Positions 1 through 9,369 of a stretch of 64,000 nt of DNA are shown here, piece by piece. The position numbers and the translations under genes were made by a program. Within the stretch, counting starts at the first letter, position 1; each line of letters begins with the position of its first letter. This DNA comes from Ruegeria arenilitoris. Lineage in GTDB: Bacteria > Pseudomonadota > Alphaproteobacteria > Rhodobacterales > Rhodobacteraceae. Location: positions 336,790-400,789 of the forward strand of contig NZ_WPYP01000002.1 in the NCBI RefSeq assembly GCF_013030985.1, read 5' to 3'. The notes below the pieces were generated by a model, which had not been told where the DNA came from, did no database searches, and worked only from the letters and a program-made list of their open reading frames with translations.

Positions 1-2
1 CC

Positions 3-257
3 CGCGTAGGGTTTATATATCGTGAAGACCCCGAACACGACGAGGAAGACAAGTATCCTGATACCGGCTGGCGGATCCGCGCAGATGTAGAACAGCTATC
101 GCAAGAGGAATACGATGATACACCGTGCAGCTATGTCGCCATCGGTGCAGTTTTAAATTGCGACGACAGTTTTGTGCATCTGCTCTCAGAACCTGTCGGC
201 AGCAGGTTTTTGAGAACTGAAGGCGACACATACGAGCTTTGTCAGGAAAACGAGTAA
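3..257 (+). CDS. DUF2185 / Imm33-like protein, 3' part only
   Basis: An open frame runs in from the window edge and stops with TAA at 255-257, giving 84 residues of a C-terminus. It has the pattern I associate with the DUF2185 (Imm33-like) family: a start like VGFIYRE, an acidic stretch, then DTGWRIR, an acidic segment, and near the end SFVHLLSEPVGSRFLR. Proteins with this domain are found alone or as immunity partners of polymorphic toxins. The start codon and any toxin partner lie outside the window, so an immunity role is unproven. The family assignment rests on motif recall alone. Confidence 0.6.
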   Translation, partial: RVGFIYREDPEHDEEDKYPDTGWRIRADVEQLSQEEYDDTPCSYVAIGAVLNCDDSFVHLLSEPVGSRFLRTEGDTYELCQENE

Positions 258-348
258 GTGTGCTTAGGTGATTGGCGATCTCGGAGTGATTGTGGTGCGC
301 AAGCAAATCCAATCAAAGTTGCTAGCCGCTCCACAACGCCAGAATTGC

Positions 349-810
349 TCAGCTCACGCTTTCCTCTTCCAGATGCAGTTTCATCTCGATCAGCACCTGT
401 TGCAGCAGGCTGGTTTCCTTCAGCAGGCGCTTGGCCTCGTTCACGGTGATGATACCGTCTTCGATGGCGGCCTGATACTCGGTCATCAGCATCGCAAACC
501 GCTGACTCAGGGCGATGACGTCCGAGTTCACCCCTCCGGTGCGCGGTTTGTCCGTGTTGCGGCCATCATAGGATAAGGTGATGTTCTTTAGATCGGCCAG
601 CGCCGAGGTGACATGCGGATAGGTCGAAACGGCCTCTAGCCGGGCCACGGCGTCCACCGGCATGAACCGATCAACGTGCTCGGCGTTGTCTGAATAATAT
701 CGGCCCAAAGTCGCCTTGGATTTGCCTGTGATGTCACATGCGGATTCAATGCCGACATCTTTGACCAACGCTTCTGTGTGTTTTTTCAGATAGGCCCCGA
801 TATCTGCCAT
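349..810 (-). CDS. Conserved hypothetical protein with HTH-like N-terminus
   Basis: This 153-residue soluble protein has no enzyme motif that I recognise. Residues about 18-38 (IESACDITGKSKATLGRYYS) look like a helix-turn-helix, with a small-residue turn and a recognition-helix-like segment. The C-terminal third is helical and charged (EAKRLLKETSLLQQVLIEMK), which could serve dimerisation. I chose the start at 810 because an AAAAGGTA ribosome site sits just upstream; a longer reading from 882 adds a low-complexity extension. A DNA-binding role is inferred from the motif only. The gene diverges from tdk across a region with a large inverted repeat. Confidence 0.6.
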   Translation of the reverse strand: MADIGAYLKKHTEALVKDVGIESACDITGKSKATLGRYYSDNAEHVDRFMPVDAVARLEAVSTYPHVTSALADLKNITLSYDGRNTDKPRTGGVNSDVIALSQRFAMLMTEYQAAIEDGIITVNEAKRLLKETSLLQQVLIEMKLHLEEESVS

Positions 811-1008
811 GTTTTTACCTTTTCTGCCTGTCTCTCCCACAATATCTGCCACTGCGGGGGAAAGGGAAAAGAAATTTCCCATACTCGAGTCTTAATTGAA
901 ATGTCATACATTGGCTATCCCTCAGATATTCGGGGGTTTTGTGAGTGAGTGACGGCAGTTCCGGCCGGTGATGAGTAATTGTGAGGCAAATATTAGCCTC
1001 GCTCAGTA

Positions 1009-1108
1009 TTGGCCGCCTGTCGGCCAACGGCGTCGCTGTTGTTGATGCGGGGGATCCATCCCCCTTGAGCTTTAGGCTCGGCCCCCGCACAACAACGGCG
1101 ACATCGTT
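1009..1108. repeat. Large imperfect inverted repeat / stem-loop cluster before tdk
   Basis: Bases 1026-1053 pair with 1082-1108 over about 27 bp, with one mismatch, two G-T wobbles and one bulged A. The loop is about 28 nt. Just upstream, 1009-1015 and 1021-1027 form a perfect 7-bp hairpin that shares two bases with the big stem. Inside the loop side, GGGGGAT at 1049-1055 can instead pair with ATCCCCC at 1058-1064, so alternative folds exist. On the plus strand the stem is followed by TTTCTTTC. Together with the surrounding non-coding DNA (811-1166) this may be a terminator, a leader structure for tdk or a remnant of a palindromic mobile repeat. Confidence 0.65.
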
Positions 1109-1166
1109 TCTTTCCCCCGGTTTTGGCATCTTGCCCATGGGGATCAGGCGTTTTAGACCCGGGCGC

Positions 1167-1745
1167 ATGGCAAAGCTGTATTTCAACTATTCGACCATGA
1201 ACGCGGGCAAATCGACCGTGTTGCTGCAGGCCTCGCACAACTATCGCGAACGGGGCATGGACACCTACCTGATGACCGCTGCGCTGGATGGGCGGGCCGG
1301 AGTGGGCAGGATCGCCTCGCGGATCGGCATTTCCGCCGATGCTGATACGTTTTCAGTCGCCGACGACGTGTTTGCGATGATTGAAGCGCGCCTGAACCGG
1401 GGCGAGATCGCCTGTGTCTTTGTGGACGAGGCGCAGTTCCTGACCGAAGATCAGGTCTGGCAACTGGCCCGCGCCGTGGATGATCTGCGTGTTCCGGTGC
1501 TGGCCTATGGGCTGCGGGTGGACTTTCAGGGTCATCTGTTCCCCGGGTCGGCGGTCCTGCTCGCGCTGGCCGATGAGATGCGCGAAGTCCGCACGATCTG
1601 CAAATGCGGCCGCAAGGCAACGATGGTGATTCGTCAGGACGAGAACGGCAATGCCATCACCGAAGGCGCACAGGTGCAGATCGGCGGGAACGAAACCTAT
1701 GTCTCACTCTGCCGCAAACACTGGCGCGAGGCGGTCGGAACCTAA
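1167..1745 (+). CDS. tdk: Thymidine kinase
   Basis: This enzyme phosphorylates thymidine to dTMP with ATP in the pyrimidine salvage pathway. The 192-residue product has the type II thymidine kinase layout: a P-loop at residues about 10-16 (MNAGKST), the Mg-binding FVDEAQFL segment, the lasso region GLRVDFQGHLFPGS, and the zinc motif CKCGRKA plus CRKHW at the end. An in-frame extension back to 981 is rejected because the family begins at MAKLYF. No strong ribosome site is visible. The gene ends in a 4-bp convergent overlap with the next gene. Confidence 0.95.
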   Translation: MAKLYFNYSTMNAGKSTVLLQASHNYRERGMDTYLMTAALDGRAGVGRIASRIGISADADTFSVADDVFAMIEARLNRGEIACVFVDEAQFLTEDQVWQLARAVDDLRVPVLAYGLRVDFQGHLFPGSAVLLALADEMREVRTICKCGRKATMVIRQDENGNAITEGAQVQIGGNETYVSLCRKHWREAVGT

Positions 1746-2692
1746 ACCGGATTCGGCAGCGCGTGGCCTGCGACAAAGGCCGCGACGTTGTCCAACGCCA
1801 TGTGGCCCATGTCGGTACGAACTTCCTCGGTCGCAGTACCCAAATGGGGCAGCAGGGTCACGTTCTGCATGTCGCGCAGGGCTTGCGGGACGGCGGGTTC
1901 GAATTCGTAGACATCCAGCCCCGCACCAGCGATCTCGCCGACTTGCAACGCCGCGATCAGAGCCGACTCGTCCACGACTTCTCCGCGCGCGATGTTGATC
2001 AGGATGGCTGAAGGGTTCATCGCCCCAAGCACCAAAGCGTTGATCAGGTGGCGGGTTTCGGCACCACCGGGGACGGCGAGGATCAGGAAATCGACAGACC
2101 CGGCCAGCGCCTTGAGATCGTCGGTGTACACGGCCGGAAAGTCCAGATCTTTGGCGCTGCGCGACTGATAGGCGACCTGCATTCCAAACCCGAAATGACA
2201 CCGGCGCGCAATGGCTTGACCGATGCGCCCCATGCCTACGATACCAACGCGTTTGCCGGTGACGTGATGGCCCAGCATCTGCGTCGGGTGCCAACCCTGC
2301 CAGTCGTCTGCACGGACCAGACGTTCACCCTCACCCGCGCGGCGGGCGGTGGACAGCAACAGGGTCATGGCTATGTCGGCAGTGGCATCGGTCACCGCAC
2401 CGGGTGTGTTGGTGACCGCAACGCCAGCGGCACGGGCGGCGTCCACGTCAATGTGATTGTAGCCGACGCCAAAATTCGCCAGCAGTTTGCATCGGGGATT
2501 GGGCGCTTCGGCGAACACCTGAGCCGAAAAAAGATCGCCCAGAGTGGGCACAACCACATCGAAATCCCTGAGCGCCTGCAGCATTTCATCGCGCGTCAAT
2601 GGCAGCGTTTCACTGCGAATCTCGACGTCGAACTCGGCACGGGCGCGGGCCTCGACTTCGGCGGGCATGGGGCGGGCAATAAGCAGCTTCAT
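1742..2692 (-). CDS. D-2-hydroxyacid dehydrogenase, glyoxylate/hydroxypyruvate reductase type
   Basis: The 316-residue protein belongs to the NAD(P)-dependent D-isomer 2-hydroxyacid dehydrogenases. The Rossmann motif is GMGRIG at residues 153-158. Expected catalytic residues are Arg236 (in NIARGEVV), Glu265 and His283 (in LLPHLGTA). The substrate-binding GVGYNHID segment lies near residue 75. Overall resemblance is to glyoxylate/hydroxypyruvate reductases, which would link it to C2 or serine-pathway metabolism, but substrate cannot be read from sequence. Its start touches the stop of the csaA-like gene upstream, so it is the last gene of a proC-csaA-dehydrogenase run. Confidence 0.88.
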   Translation of the reverse strand: MKLLIARPMPAEVEARARAEFDVEIRSETLPLTRDEMLQALRDFDVVVPTLGDLFSAQVFAEAPNPRCKLLANFGVGYNHIDVDAARAAGVAVTNTPGAVTDATADIAMTLLLSTARRAGEGERLVRADDWQGWHPTQMLGHHVTGKRVGIVGMGRIGQAIARRCHFGFGMQVAYQSRSAKDLDFPAVYTDDLKALAGSVDFLILAVPGGAETRHLINALVLGAMNPSAILINIARGEVVDESALIAALQVGEIAGAGLDVYEFEPAVPQALRDMQNVTLLPHLGTATEEVRTDMGHMALDNVAAFVAGHALPNPV

Positions 2693-3022
2693 CAGTGCAT
2701 CCGCCCGCCGACGGGAACTTCACCATCCGGGCCGATCAGGACGATCTCGCCGTTTTCATCGGGCAAACCCAGCACCAGAACTTCGGACATGAACCGACCG
2801 ATCTGACGCGGCGGGAAATTGACGACGGCCATCACCTGTTTGCCCACCAGTGTCGCCGGGTCGTAATGCGCCGTGACCTGGGCCGAGGTTTTACGCTCAC
2901 CGATCTCATCGCCGAAGTCGATCCACATCTTGATCGCGGGCTTGCGGGCTTCGGGATAGGGTTCGGCGCGGATTACCTCGCCCACACGGATATCTACCTT
3001 GAGGAAATCGTCGAAGGTAATC

Positions 3023-3030
<8 letters not shown>
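2692..3030 (-). CDS. csaA: CsaA-like tRNA-binding domain protein
   Basis: This 112-residue protein is a stand-alone tRNA-binding OB-fold (the EMAP-II/Arc1p type), as in the CsaA proteins. Typical segments are FLKVDIRVGEVI at residues 7-18, KMWIDFG, and VMAVVNFPPRQIG followed by MSEVLVLGLP. CsaA was described as a chaperone with export-related activity and it also binds tRNA; which role applies here is unknown. Its start lies 8 bp inside the end of proC, implying cotranscription and translational coupling. Confidence 0.9.
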
Positions 3031-3838
<808 letters not shown>

Positions 3839-3874
3839 GATTGCCCCTCCCCTTAGTCGGCTTGGGGCAAAGCT

Positions 3875-4375
3875 TTACGCGCGGCCGTAGGCCTCTGCAA
3901 TGGCGACTTGCATCGCCTCTTCAGGGGTCCGGTTGCCCCATGTGACCAACTGGATCGCCGGGTAGTAACGCTCGGCGCTCAGCACCGCTGCGTTGATCAG
4001 GGTGTCGATCTGTTCCGGGCTCGCCATCTGACCACCGGCCAGAACCAGACCGTAGCGATAGACCATCAGTTTCTGATTGGCCCAGTACGTAAACGCCCCC
4101 GCCCAGCACTGATCGTTCATCTTGTTCAGCAGCTCGTACAGCTCGCTCTCACGCGCGGACGGTGGCTCCATTTCAAAGGAACAGACCATCCGCAGGGTTT
4201 CGTCATAGTGCGACCAGGCCAGAGTGATCGAGTATGTGCGCCACTGCCCTTCGACAGCCATGGCGATCTGATCATCCCCGATCCGGTCAAAGTCCCAGTC
4301 GTGGTGTTCAGCCAAATGTTCAACAATATCGATCGGATGAAGGTCTTCTTCGAGAAACTGCTCGGAAAGGGCCAT
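3875..4375 (-). CDS. YbjN domain-containing protein
   Basis: The 166-residue protein matches the YbjN family (putative bacterial sensory transduction regulator), which adopts a type III secretion chaperone-like fold. Visible family features are HPIDIVEHLAEHHDWDFDR near the N-terminus, the central strand-rich part WRTYSITLAW, LNKMNDQCWAGAF, and a C-terminal helix. YbjN in E. coli affects stress and motility genes, but no biochemical activity is firmly established. A ribosome site (GAGGTGG) precedes the start. Its promoter would lie in the structured intergenic stretch 4376-4685. Confidence 0.85.
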   Translation of the reverse strand: MALSEQFLEEDLHPIDIVEHLAEHHDWDFDRIGDDQIAMAVEGQWRTYSITLAWSHYDETLRMVCSFEMEPPSARESELYELLNKMNDQCWAGAFTYWANQKLMVYRYGLVLAGGQMASPEQIDTLINAAVLSAERYYPAIQLVTWGNRTPEEAMQVAIAEAYGRA

Positions 4376-4425
4376 AATGCCACCTCACTAATCTCTAGCA
4401 TTTCGGGGCTGGCAGCGCCCCAGCG

Positions 4426-4664
4426 CTAGTTGCCTGCTCTACAAGCCGGGCTTCCCCCGTAGGCCTGTACTAAATATGGTGCGACGCAAGATGGGTTCTG
4501 GCAACCCTATTTATTGGGGATAACAGCAATAAGTTGTGGACAGAAGGCAACTAGGGTCAAAATATTGGCACTTCACGCAGCTTTGTCTTGATTAAATTCC
4601 GCAAGACGGCAAGATGCACAACACCGCGCAACCCAGACCCGGATTGCGCGGCGGTAGTTTTTTT
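4426..4664 (+). ncRNA. Candidate structured non-coding RNA
   Basis: The 310-bp gap between ybjN and ubiK holds no plausible gene but strong pairing. CTAGTTGCCT at 4426-4435 is a perfect 10-bp complement of 4545-4554, enclosing about 110 nt. Inside are GGGTT/AACCC (around 4493-4507) and TTATTG/CAATAA (around 4511-4532). Downstream, 4624-4631 pairs with 4644-4651 (8 bp, GC-rich) and a run of seven T follows at 4658-4664, which looks like a plus-strand terminator, although six bases separate stem and T-run. The parts suggest a transcript of about 240 nt. I do not recognise a known family, and no promoter was identified. Confidence 0.35.
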
Positions 4665-4685
4665 CCGGAAATTCCGAGTTGGACG

Positions 4686-4934
4686 TTACTTGTCCAGTTT
4701 CGCCTCAAGCGCGGCAATGCGCGCTTCAAGCGCTGCGTTCTCTTCACGTGCTTTCTGAGCCATCGCGCGGACGGCATCAAATTCTTCACGCGTGACAAAG
4801 TCGCGGTCGGCCAACCAGCGGTCGATCATCGACTTCATCGCGTTCTCGGCTTCTTCCCGCGCGCCCTGTGCCACGCCCATGGCGTTGGTCATCAGCTGGG
4901 ATACGTCGTCGAGGATCTTGTTGCGGGTTTGCAT
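4686..4934 (-). CDS. ubiK: UbiK-family accessory factor (BMFP domain)
   Basis: This 82-residue protein has the BMFP/UbiK layout: an amphipathic N-terminal helix (residues 1-35) and a C-terminal coiled coil (MAQKAREENAALEARIAALE). Proteins of this family help ubiquinone biosynthesis in E. coli by working with UbiJ and can have membrane-fusogenic behaviour in vitro. The length and the conserved REEFDAVR hinge fit. It diverges from lgt with about 100 bp between. The alphaproteobacterial role is inferred from family. Confidence 0.85.
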   Translation of the reverse strand: MQTRNKILDDVSQLMTNAMGVAQGAREEAENAMKSMIDRWLADRDFVTREEFDAVRAMAQKAREENAALEARIAALEAKLDK

Positions 4935-5031
4935 GGCGTTACTCCGAAATCGCGGTTGGTCTCTATATGGGGAATGATTGACGCGGGCTCAAGGTTGACT
5001 TGCCCTGCAAACCCCGGGCAATGAGACGCAC

Positions 5032-5919
5032 ATGCAGGCTGTTTTGAATTTCCCCGATCTGTCGCCCGAATTGTTCTCGATCTCGCTGTTCGGGATGGAG
5101 TTCGCGCTGCGGTGGTACGCGCTGGCCTATATCGCCGGTATCCTGATTGCATGGCGGATGGGGGTGATGGCGCTGAAGCGCCCGGCCCTTTGGCCCGACA
5201 AGACACCGCCGATGAAACCCGAACAGCTTGAGGATCTGATCACCTGGATCATCCTCGGCGTGATTCTGGGCGGGCGTCTGGGGTTCGTGCTGTTCTATCA
5301 GCCCTCCTATTACCTTTCGAACCCGCTGGAGATCGTGAAAGTCTGGCAAGGTGGCATGGCCTTCCATGGCGGGCTGCTGGGGGTTGTGATTGCATCTTAC
5401 CTCTATGCCCGGCGTCACCAGATTCCGGTTCTGTCCATGGCGGACCTCATCGCCCATACCGTGCCGCCGGGGCTGTTGCTGGGGCGGCTGGCGAATTTCA
5501 TAAATGCCGAACTCTGGGGCCGACCCAGCGAGTTGCCATGGGCGGTTATCTTTCCGGGTGCAGCCGCGCAGGACTGCCCCGGAGTGGTCGCGGGCATGTG
5601 CGCGCGACATCCGTCACAACTGTATGAAGCCGCGTTGGAGGGGCTGCTGCTGGGCGCCGTGTTGCTATGGCTGGCCTATCGGCGCGGAGCCTTCCACAAG
5701 CCCGGCCTAATCATGGGCCTGTTCATGGCGGGCTATGGCGCCTCGCGGTTCATTGTCGAATTCTTCCGGCAGCCCGACGCACAGTTCATCTCGGCCGGTA
5801 ACCCGCTGGGGTTGGCCCTGCAAATCGGTGGGTACGGCCTGACGATGGGACAATTGCTGTCGCTGCCGATGATCGCGCTTGGCTTATGGTTCGCCTTGCG
5901 TGCAAGATCGGAATCATGA
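5032..5919 (+). CDS. lgt: Prolipoprotein diacylglyceryl transferase
   Basis: Lgt moves a diacylglyceryl group from phosphatidylglycerol to the lipobox cysteine of prolipoproteins in the inner membrane. The 295-residue protein has about seven membrane segments. It carries the essential HGGLLG motif (His112) and the Lgt signature [15 protein letters not shown], plus RHPSQLYEA. Length is usual. It opens an lgt-midA-pgeF operon; its TGA overlaps the ATG of midA by 4 bp. Confidence 0.96.
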   Translation: MQAVLNFPDLSPELFSISLFGMEFALRWYALAYIAGILIAWRMGVMALKRPALWPDKTPPMKPEQLEDLITWIILGVILGGRLGFVLFYQPSYYLSNPLEIVKVWQGGMAFHGGLLGVVIASYLYARRHQIPVLSMADLIAHTVPPGLLLGRLANFINAELWGRPSELPWAVIFPGAAAQDCPGVVAGMCARHPSQLYEAALEGLLLGAVLLWLAYRRGAFHKPGLIMGLFMAGYGASRFIVEFFRQPDAQFISAGNPLGLALQIGGYGLTMGQLLSLPMIALGLWFALRARSES

Positions 5920-6983
5920 GCCTGAAAGATCATCTGCTGGCGCGGATCGCGCAGGACGGCCCGATGAGCGTGGCCGACTACATGGCCGAATGTCTACTGC
6001 ACCCGACGCATGGCTATTACACCACCCGTGACCCGCTGGGCGCGCAGGGGGATTTCATCACTGCCCCGGAAATCAGCCAGATGTTCGGGGAACTGATCGG
6101 CCTATCTCTGGCGCAGAGCTGGCTGGATCAGGGGCATCCGGACCATTTCGTGCTGGCCGAGCTTGGGCCAGGGCGCGGCACGCTGATGGCGGATATGCTG
6201 CGTGCCACGGCGCGCGTGCCGGGGTTTCTTGATGCCGCTGAGGTGGTGCTGGTCGAGGCCTCACCCGCCCTGCGGGATATTCAGGCGCAGACCTTGAAGG
6301 AGTTTAAGCCGCGCTGGATCGATTCGGCTGCCGACCTGCCCGAAGCACCGCTGTTTCTGGTCGCGAATGAGTTTTTCGACGCCCTGCCCATCCGCCAATT
6401 CCTGCGTGACGGCAATGGCTGGCGCGAACGGCTCATCGGTCTGGAGGGTGATGCGCTGGCCTGGGGGCTGGGGCCGCAGGGTGAGCAAGTCGCGCTGAAG
6501 GATCGACTGGATGACACCAGAGATGGTGAACTGGTCGAGCTGTGCGCAGCGGCCATACCCATCATCACCGTGGTCGCAGGGCGAATCGGCACCCATGGCG
6601 GGGCAGGTCTGATCGTGGATTACGGCGACTGGCATTCGCTGGGCGATACGTTTCAGGCGCTGCAGACGCATGAGCGCACTGATCCATTGGCCCTGCCCGG
6701 TCAGGCCGATCTGACGGCGCATGTGGATTTCGAACCGCTGGCCCTGGCGACCCGCGCGGCGGGATGCGCCCATTCCCGTCTGACACCGCAAGGCGTGTTC
6801 CTTGAACGGCTGGGAATCGCCACTCGCGCGCAGGCGCTGGCGGCACCGCTCGGCGGGTCTGAGCTCGAAGCCCTGGTTGCTGCACATCGCCGGTTGACCC
6901 ACCCCGAGGAAATGGGAAACCTGTTCAAGGTGCTGGGCCTCTACCCCACCCCTTCCTCGCCACCACCCGGACTAGAGCCATGA
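5916..6983 (+). CDS. SAM-dependent methyltransferase, NDUFAF7/MidA family
   Basis: This 355-residue protein belongs to the DUF185/MidA family, whose mitochondrial member NDUFAF7 methylates an arginine of a complex I subunit. Typical motifs are [15 protein letters not shown] (about residues 48-62), the SAM-binding [16 protein letters not shown], and [15 protein letters not shown] similar action on bacterial complex I is inferred, not shown. The start is the ATG overlapping the lgt stop, and the end overlaps pgeF in the same way, so the three are translationally coupled. Confidence 0.92.
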   Translation: MSLKDHLLARIAQDGPMSVADYMAECLLHPTHGYYTTRDPLGAQGDFITAPEISQMFGELIGLSLAQSWLDQGHPDHFVLAELGPGRGTLMADMLRATARVPGFLDAAEVVLVEASPALRDIQAQTLKEFKPRWIDSAADLPEAPLFLVANEFFDALPIRQFLRDGNGWRERLIGLEGDALAWGLGPQGEQVALKDRLDDTRDGELVELCAAAIPIITVVAGRIGTHGGAGLIVDYGDWHSLGDTFQALQTHERTDPLALPGQADLTAHVDFEPLALATRAAGCAHSRLTPQGVFLERLGIATRAQALAAPLGGSELEALVAAHRRLTHPEEMGNLFKVLGLYPTPSSPPPGLEP

Positions 6984-7738
6984 CCCTGGAAATTCTGACC
7001 TCAGATTTGCTGTCGCCCATGCGCCACGGGTTCTTCAGCCGCCGCGGCGGCGCCTCATCGGGTGTCTTCGCCGGCCTCAACTGCGGCTATGGGTCGTCCG
7101 ACCAGACCGAGGCCGTCACGGTGAATCGCAAGCGGGTAGCGCAGGCAATGGATGTCTCGCCCGAGGCGCTGATCGGCGTTCATCAGGTTCATTCGCCAAC
7201 CGTGCTGACCGTCGACGCGCCGCTAAATGGCGAAAAACCCAAGGCCGACGCCGTGGTCACTGCAACGCCCGGTTTGGTTCTGACGATTCTCACCGCTGAT
7301 TGCCAGCCGGTCCTGTTCGCCGATTCTGACGCGAATGTGATCGGGGCTGCCCATGCTGGTTGGCGCGGCGCGCTGGATGGGGTGCTTGAAGCGACACTGG
7401 ACGCGATGGAAGCCCTGGGCGCGAAACGGGAAAACACCGTGGCCGTGATCGGGCCCTCAATCTCGCAACGCGCTTATGAAGTAGGCCCCGAGTTTCTGGA
7501 CGAGTTCGTTGCCGATTCTCCGGAAAACCTGCAGTTCTTTGCGAACGGGAACGGGGACAGGCTGCAATTCGACCTGCCTGCCTTTGGCCTGCATCGGCTA
7601 CGCCAGGCGGGGGTCGGTCAGGCCGAATGGACGCGCCACTGCACCTACTCTGATCCTGACAGATTCTATTCCTACCGCCGGTCGACCCACGCGAAAGAGG
7701 CTGACTATGGCCGCCTGATTTCTGCCATCAAACTCTAA
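6980..7738 (+). CDS. pgeF: Peptidoglycan editing factor / YfiH-LACC1 family
   Basis: This 252-residue protein is of the YfiH family. Family members act on purine nucleosides (LACC1 type), and PgeF in E. coli prevents wrong amino acids in peptidoglycan stems. Diagnostic motifs are LTADCQPVLFAD and AAHAGWRGALDGV, which hold the metal/active-site Cys and His, and VIGPSIS. Length is typical. It is last in the lgt operon and is followed by a clear terminator at 7755-7776. Confidence 0.93.
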   Translation: MTLEILTSDLLSPMRHGFFSRRGGASSGVFAGLNCGYGSSDQTEAVTVNRKRVAQAMDVSPEALIGVHQVHSPTVLTVDAPLNGEKPKADAVVTATPGLVLTILTADCQPVLFADSDANVIGAAHAGWRGALDGVLEATLDAMEALGAKRENTVAVIGPSISQRAYEVGPEFLDEFVADSPENLQFFANGNGDRLQFDLPAFGLHRLRQAGVGQAEWTRHCTYSDPDRFYSYRRSTHAKEADYGRLISAIKL

Positions 7739-7754
7739 GAGCGCGCCCGGATTA

Positions 7755-7776
7755 CGGCGGTATCGCCGCTTTTTTG
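7755..7776 (+). terminator. Rho-independent terminator of the lgt-midA-pgeF operon
   Basis: CGGCG at 7755-7759 pairs with CGCCG at 7764-7768 around a GTAT loop, followed by C and six T. It lies 17 bp after the pgeF stop. Confidence 0.85.
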
Positions 7777-8008
7777 CCACAATTGTTTTGTCTACCTGAG
7801 TCGTAGCAATTCGATTTTTATTGTCCGCTCTCAGATGGTTATCGGTCCTAAAGTCAACCAAGCGCGACATATCCGGAAAAGAGGAAACGCAAACCTTCCA
7901 TTGTCCTGAATTCATCCCGGATCAGCCTTATCGCCGCCGCAATGGCACTGCACATTGAGGGCCCAGAGGAAAAACGGGGCAAAAGTTCCCAAACGGGCAG
8001 GACATGAC
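7777..8008. other. Intergenic stretch, nothing firm
   Basis: This gap between the pgeF terminator and the microprotein gene is relatively AT-rich at 7777-7840. It presumably holds the promoter of the microprotein gene. I see no convincing longer gene, RNA or strong repeat. Confidence 0.5.
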
Positions 8009-8137
8009 ATGAAGACGAAATCACGCTTTCTCAGCGCCGTGGTTGCGGCCACCAGAGAGCAACAGTTGGAGATGCCGTGGAAACGGGTTTCCAGCCACTC
8101 GGTCAGGGTCGCACGTCGCCTGGCGGCACGTCGCTGA
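8009..8137 (+). CDS. Conserved microprotein, 42 residues
   Basis: The 42-residue reading from ATG 8009 begins MKTKSRFLSAVVAATREQQL and ends in an Arg-rich tail (RVARRLAARR). I associate this N-terminal pattern (MKTKSRF followed by a small hydrophobic helix and a MPW segment) with a small protein common in Rhodobacteraceae; function is unknown. Net charge is strongly positive, so nucleic acid or membrane contact is possible. A GGGCAGGA sequence upstream could be the ribosome site. An in-frame longer start at 7955 is less likely. Confidence 0.6.
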   Translation: MKTKSRFLSAVVAATREQQLEMPWKRVSSHSVRVARRLAARR

Positions 8138-8467
8138 TCAAAAAAGGCCCCACCAGCCAAGCTGCCGGTTTTTGGGGAATTGAAGACGCACAGCGGAGGA
8201 AGGCTCCGATCCGGTGTGTGACCTGCCGCCAATATTGTGTGCGGTTGAGGTTCGGGGCGTGTGTGCGCAGGCAATTTCGCCCGCGTTTGTATGAGTTTGT
8301 CTGGGGGGACCAGTGGTGACTAAAAGCGTAGGGATTTTCGTTGCAACTAGCGCCAACCGCGCCTGCCGTCCTGCGGTCACAAGCTTCTTTCCAGGCAAAA
8401 GTATATCCGATTGGGTGAGCCTGTACGGGGGTTCGGTTTGCCTGAGCGGAGGTTAGAGGGGACGAAA
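8138..8467. other. 330-bp intergenic region, no clear gene
   Basis: Between the microprotein and the Hint-domain gene no frame has convincing coding character. The first 50 bp hold a run of six A and a loose CCCC...GGGG pairing (about 8147-8180) that could act as a weak terminator. The rest is G/T-rich and probably contains the promoter and leader of the Hint gene. Confidence 0.5.
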
Positions 8468-8473
8468 TTGAAA

Positions 8474-9256
8474 ATGGGTATTCCACGTTCGTTATCGCGC
8501 GCGGCCAGAAACGCCGTAGAAACCTCGGCACTGCTGCGTGACACGCCAAGGCCGACAACACAGAAAAAGGCGCAGCTGCGGCGCTATGAAGTCAGCACAT
8601 TGATGAGAAACGGGGATGTCGTACAGACCCGCCACATCGCGCCTGCCCTGCCGATGTTCGAAGACGCGTTCTGTGCCTTTACCCGCGGTTCTCTGGTCGA
8701 AACCGAATTCGGGCCAATGGCGATCGAAGACCTGCTGCCCGGCGATACGGTCCTGACACAAAGCGGCGCCTCGGAAACGGTGCTGTGGAAAGGGTCAGTT
8801 ACGCTGGTTCCTGGGCGTGAGGACTCTCGTGGCCGGGCACGACCGCTGACACGGATCATGGCCGACACGTTCGGGATGCAAAAGCCGATGTCGGGTGTCA
8901 TCGCCGGCCCTGCCGCGCGGCTGCTGGGAACACCTGCGCACCTGCGGCATCTGCATGGCGACGATCAGGTTCTGACTCCGGTCCACGAGTTTCAGGACGG
9001 GACAAGCATCATCGAAACGATGCCGCCAGCACCGGTCGAGCTGTTTCACATCTGCCTCAAACGCCATGCGGTGATCAGGGTCGACGGGCTGCAATTCGAA
9101 TCCTATCATCCCGGCGCCAACACCATTCGCAAGGTAAGCCGGTCACTGAAATCTATCTATCTCAACCTTTTTGCGCATATCGATACGCTGAACGACTTCG
9201 GACCGCTGGTCCTGCCACGCGCCGGAGACGGAGAGGTGGATGCGATAACCGCCTGA
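8474..9256 (+). CDS. Hint-domain (hedgehog/intein-like) protein
   Basis: This 260-residue protein carries a Hint_2-type domain common in Rhodobacteraceae. Its start is CAFTRGSLVETEFGPMAIEDLLPGD (a Cys followed by the block-A-like segment), then QSGASETVLWKG, a basic middle part, HLHGDDQVLTPVHEF, and a C-terminal block with YHPGANTIRK. Hint domains can catalyse self-splicing or cleavage, but in this family activity and role are not known. The start is uncertain: TTG at 8468 has an AGAGGGGA site at ideal spacing, while ATG at 8474 is 2 codons later. No partner gene is evident. Confidence 0.8.
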   Translation: MGIPRSLSRAARNAVETSALLRDTPRPTTQKKAQLRRYEVSTLMRNGDVVQTRHIAPALPMFEDAFCAFTRGSLVETEFGPMAIEDLLPGDTVLTQSGASETVLWKGSVTLVPGREDSRGRARPLTRIMADTFGMQKPMSGVIAGPAARLLGTPAHLRHLHGDDQVLTPVHEFQDGTSIIETMPPAPVELFHICLKRHAVIRVDGLQFESYHPGANTIRKVSRSLKSIYLNLFAHIDTLNDFGPLVLPRAGDGEVDAITA

Positions 9257-9369
9257 ATCCGGGCTCATTCTGCAATGTGGGGGCATTATGCAGTTATTGT
9301 TAAGTTGGGTGTTTTATATGACGGTGGCAGCCTTTCTGCCATCGATGAAGCCACATCCAAAGGCGGCGC

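Noticed and set aside
981..1166. N-terminal extension of thymidine kinase by 62 codons
   Set aside because: The family starts at MAKLYF and the extension runs through the inverted repeat, so it is leader, not protein.
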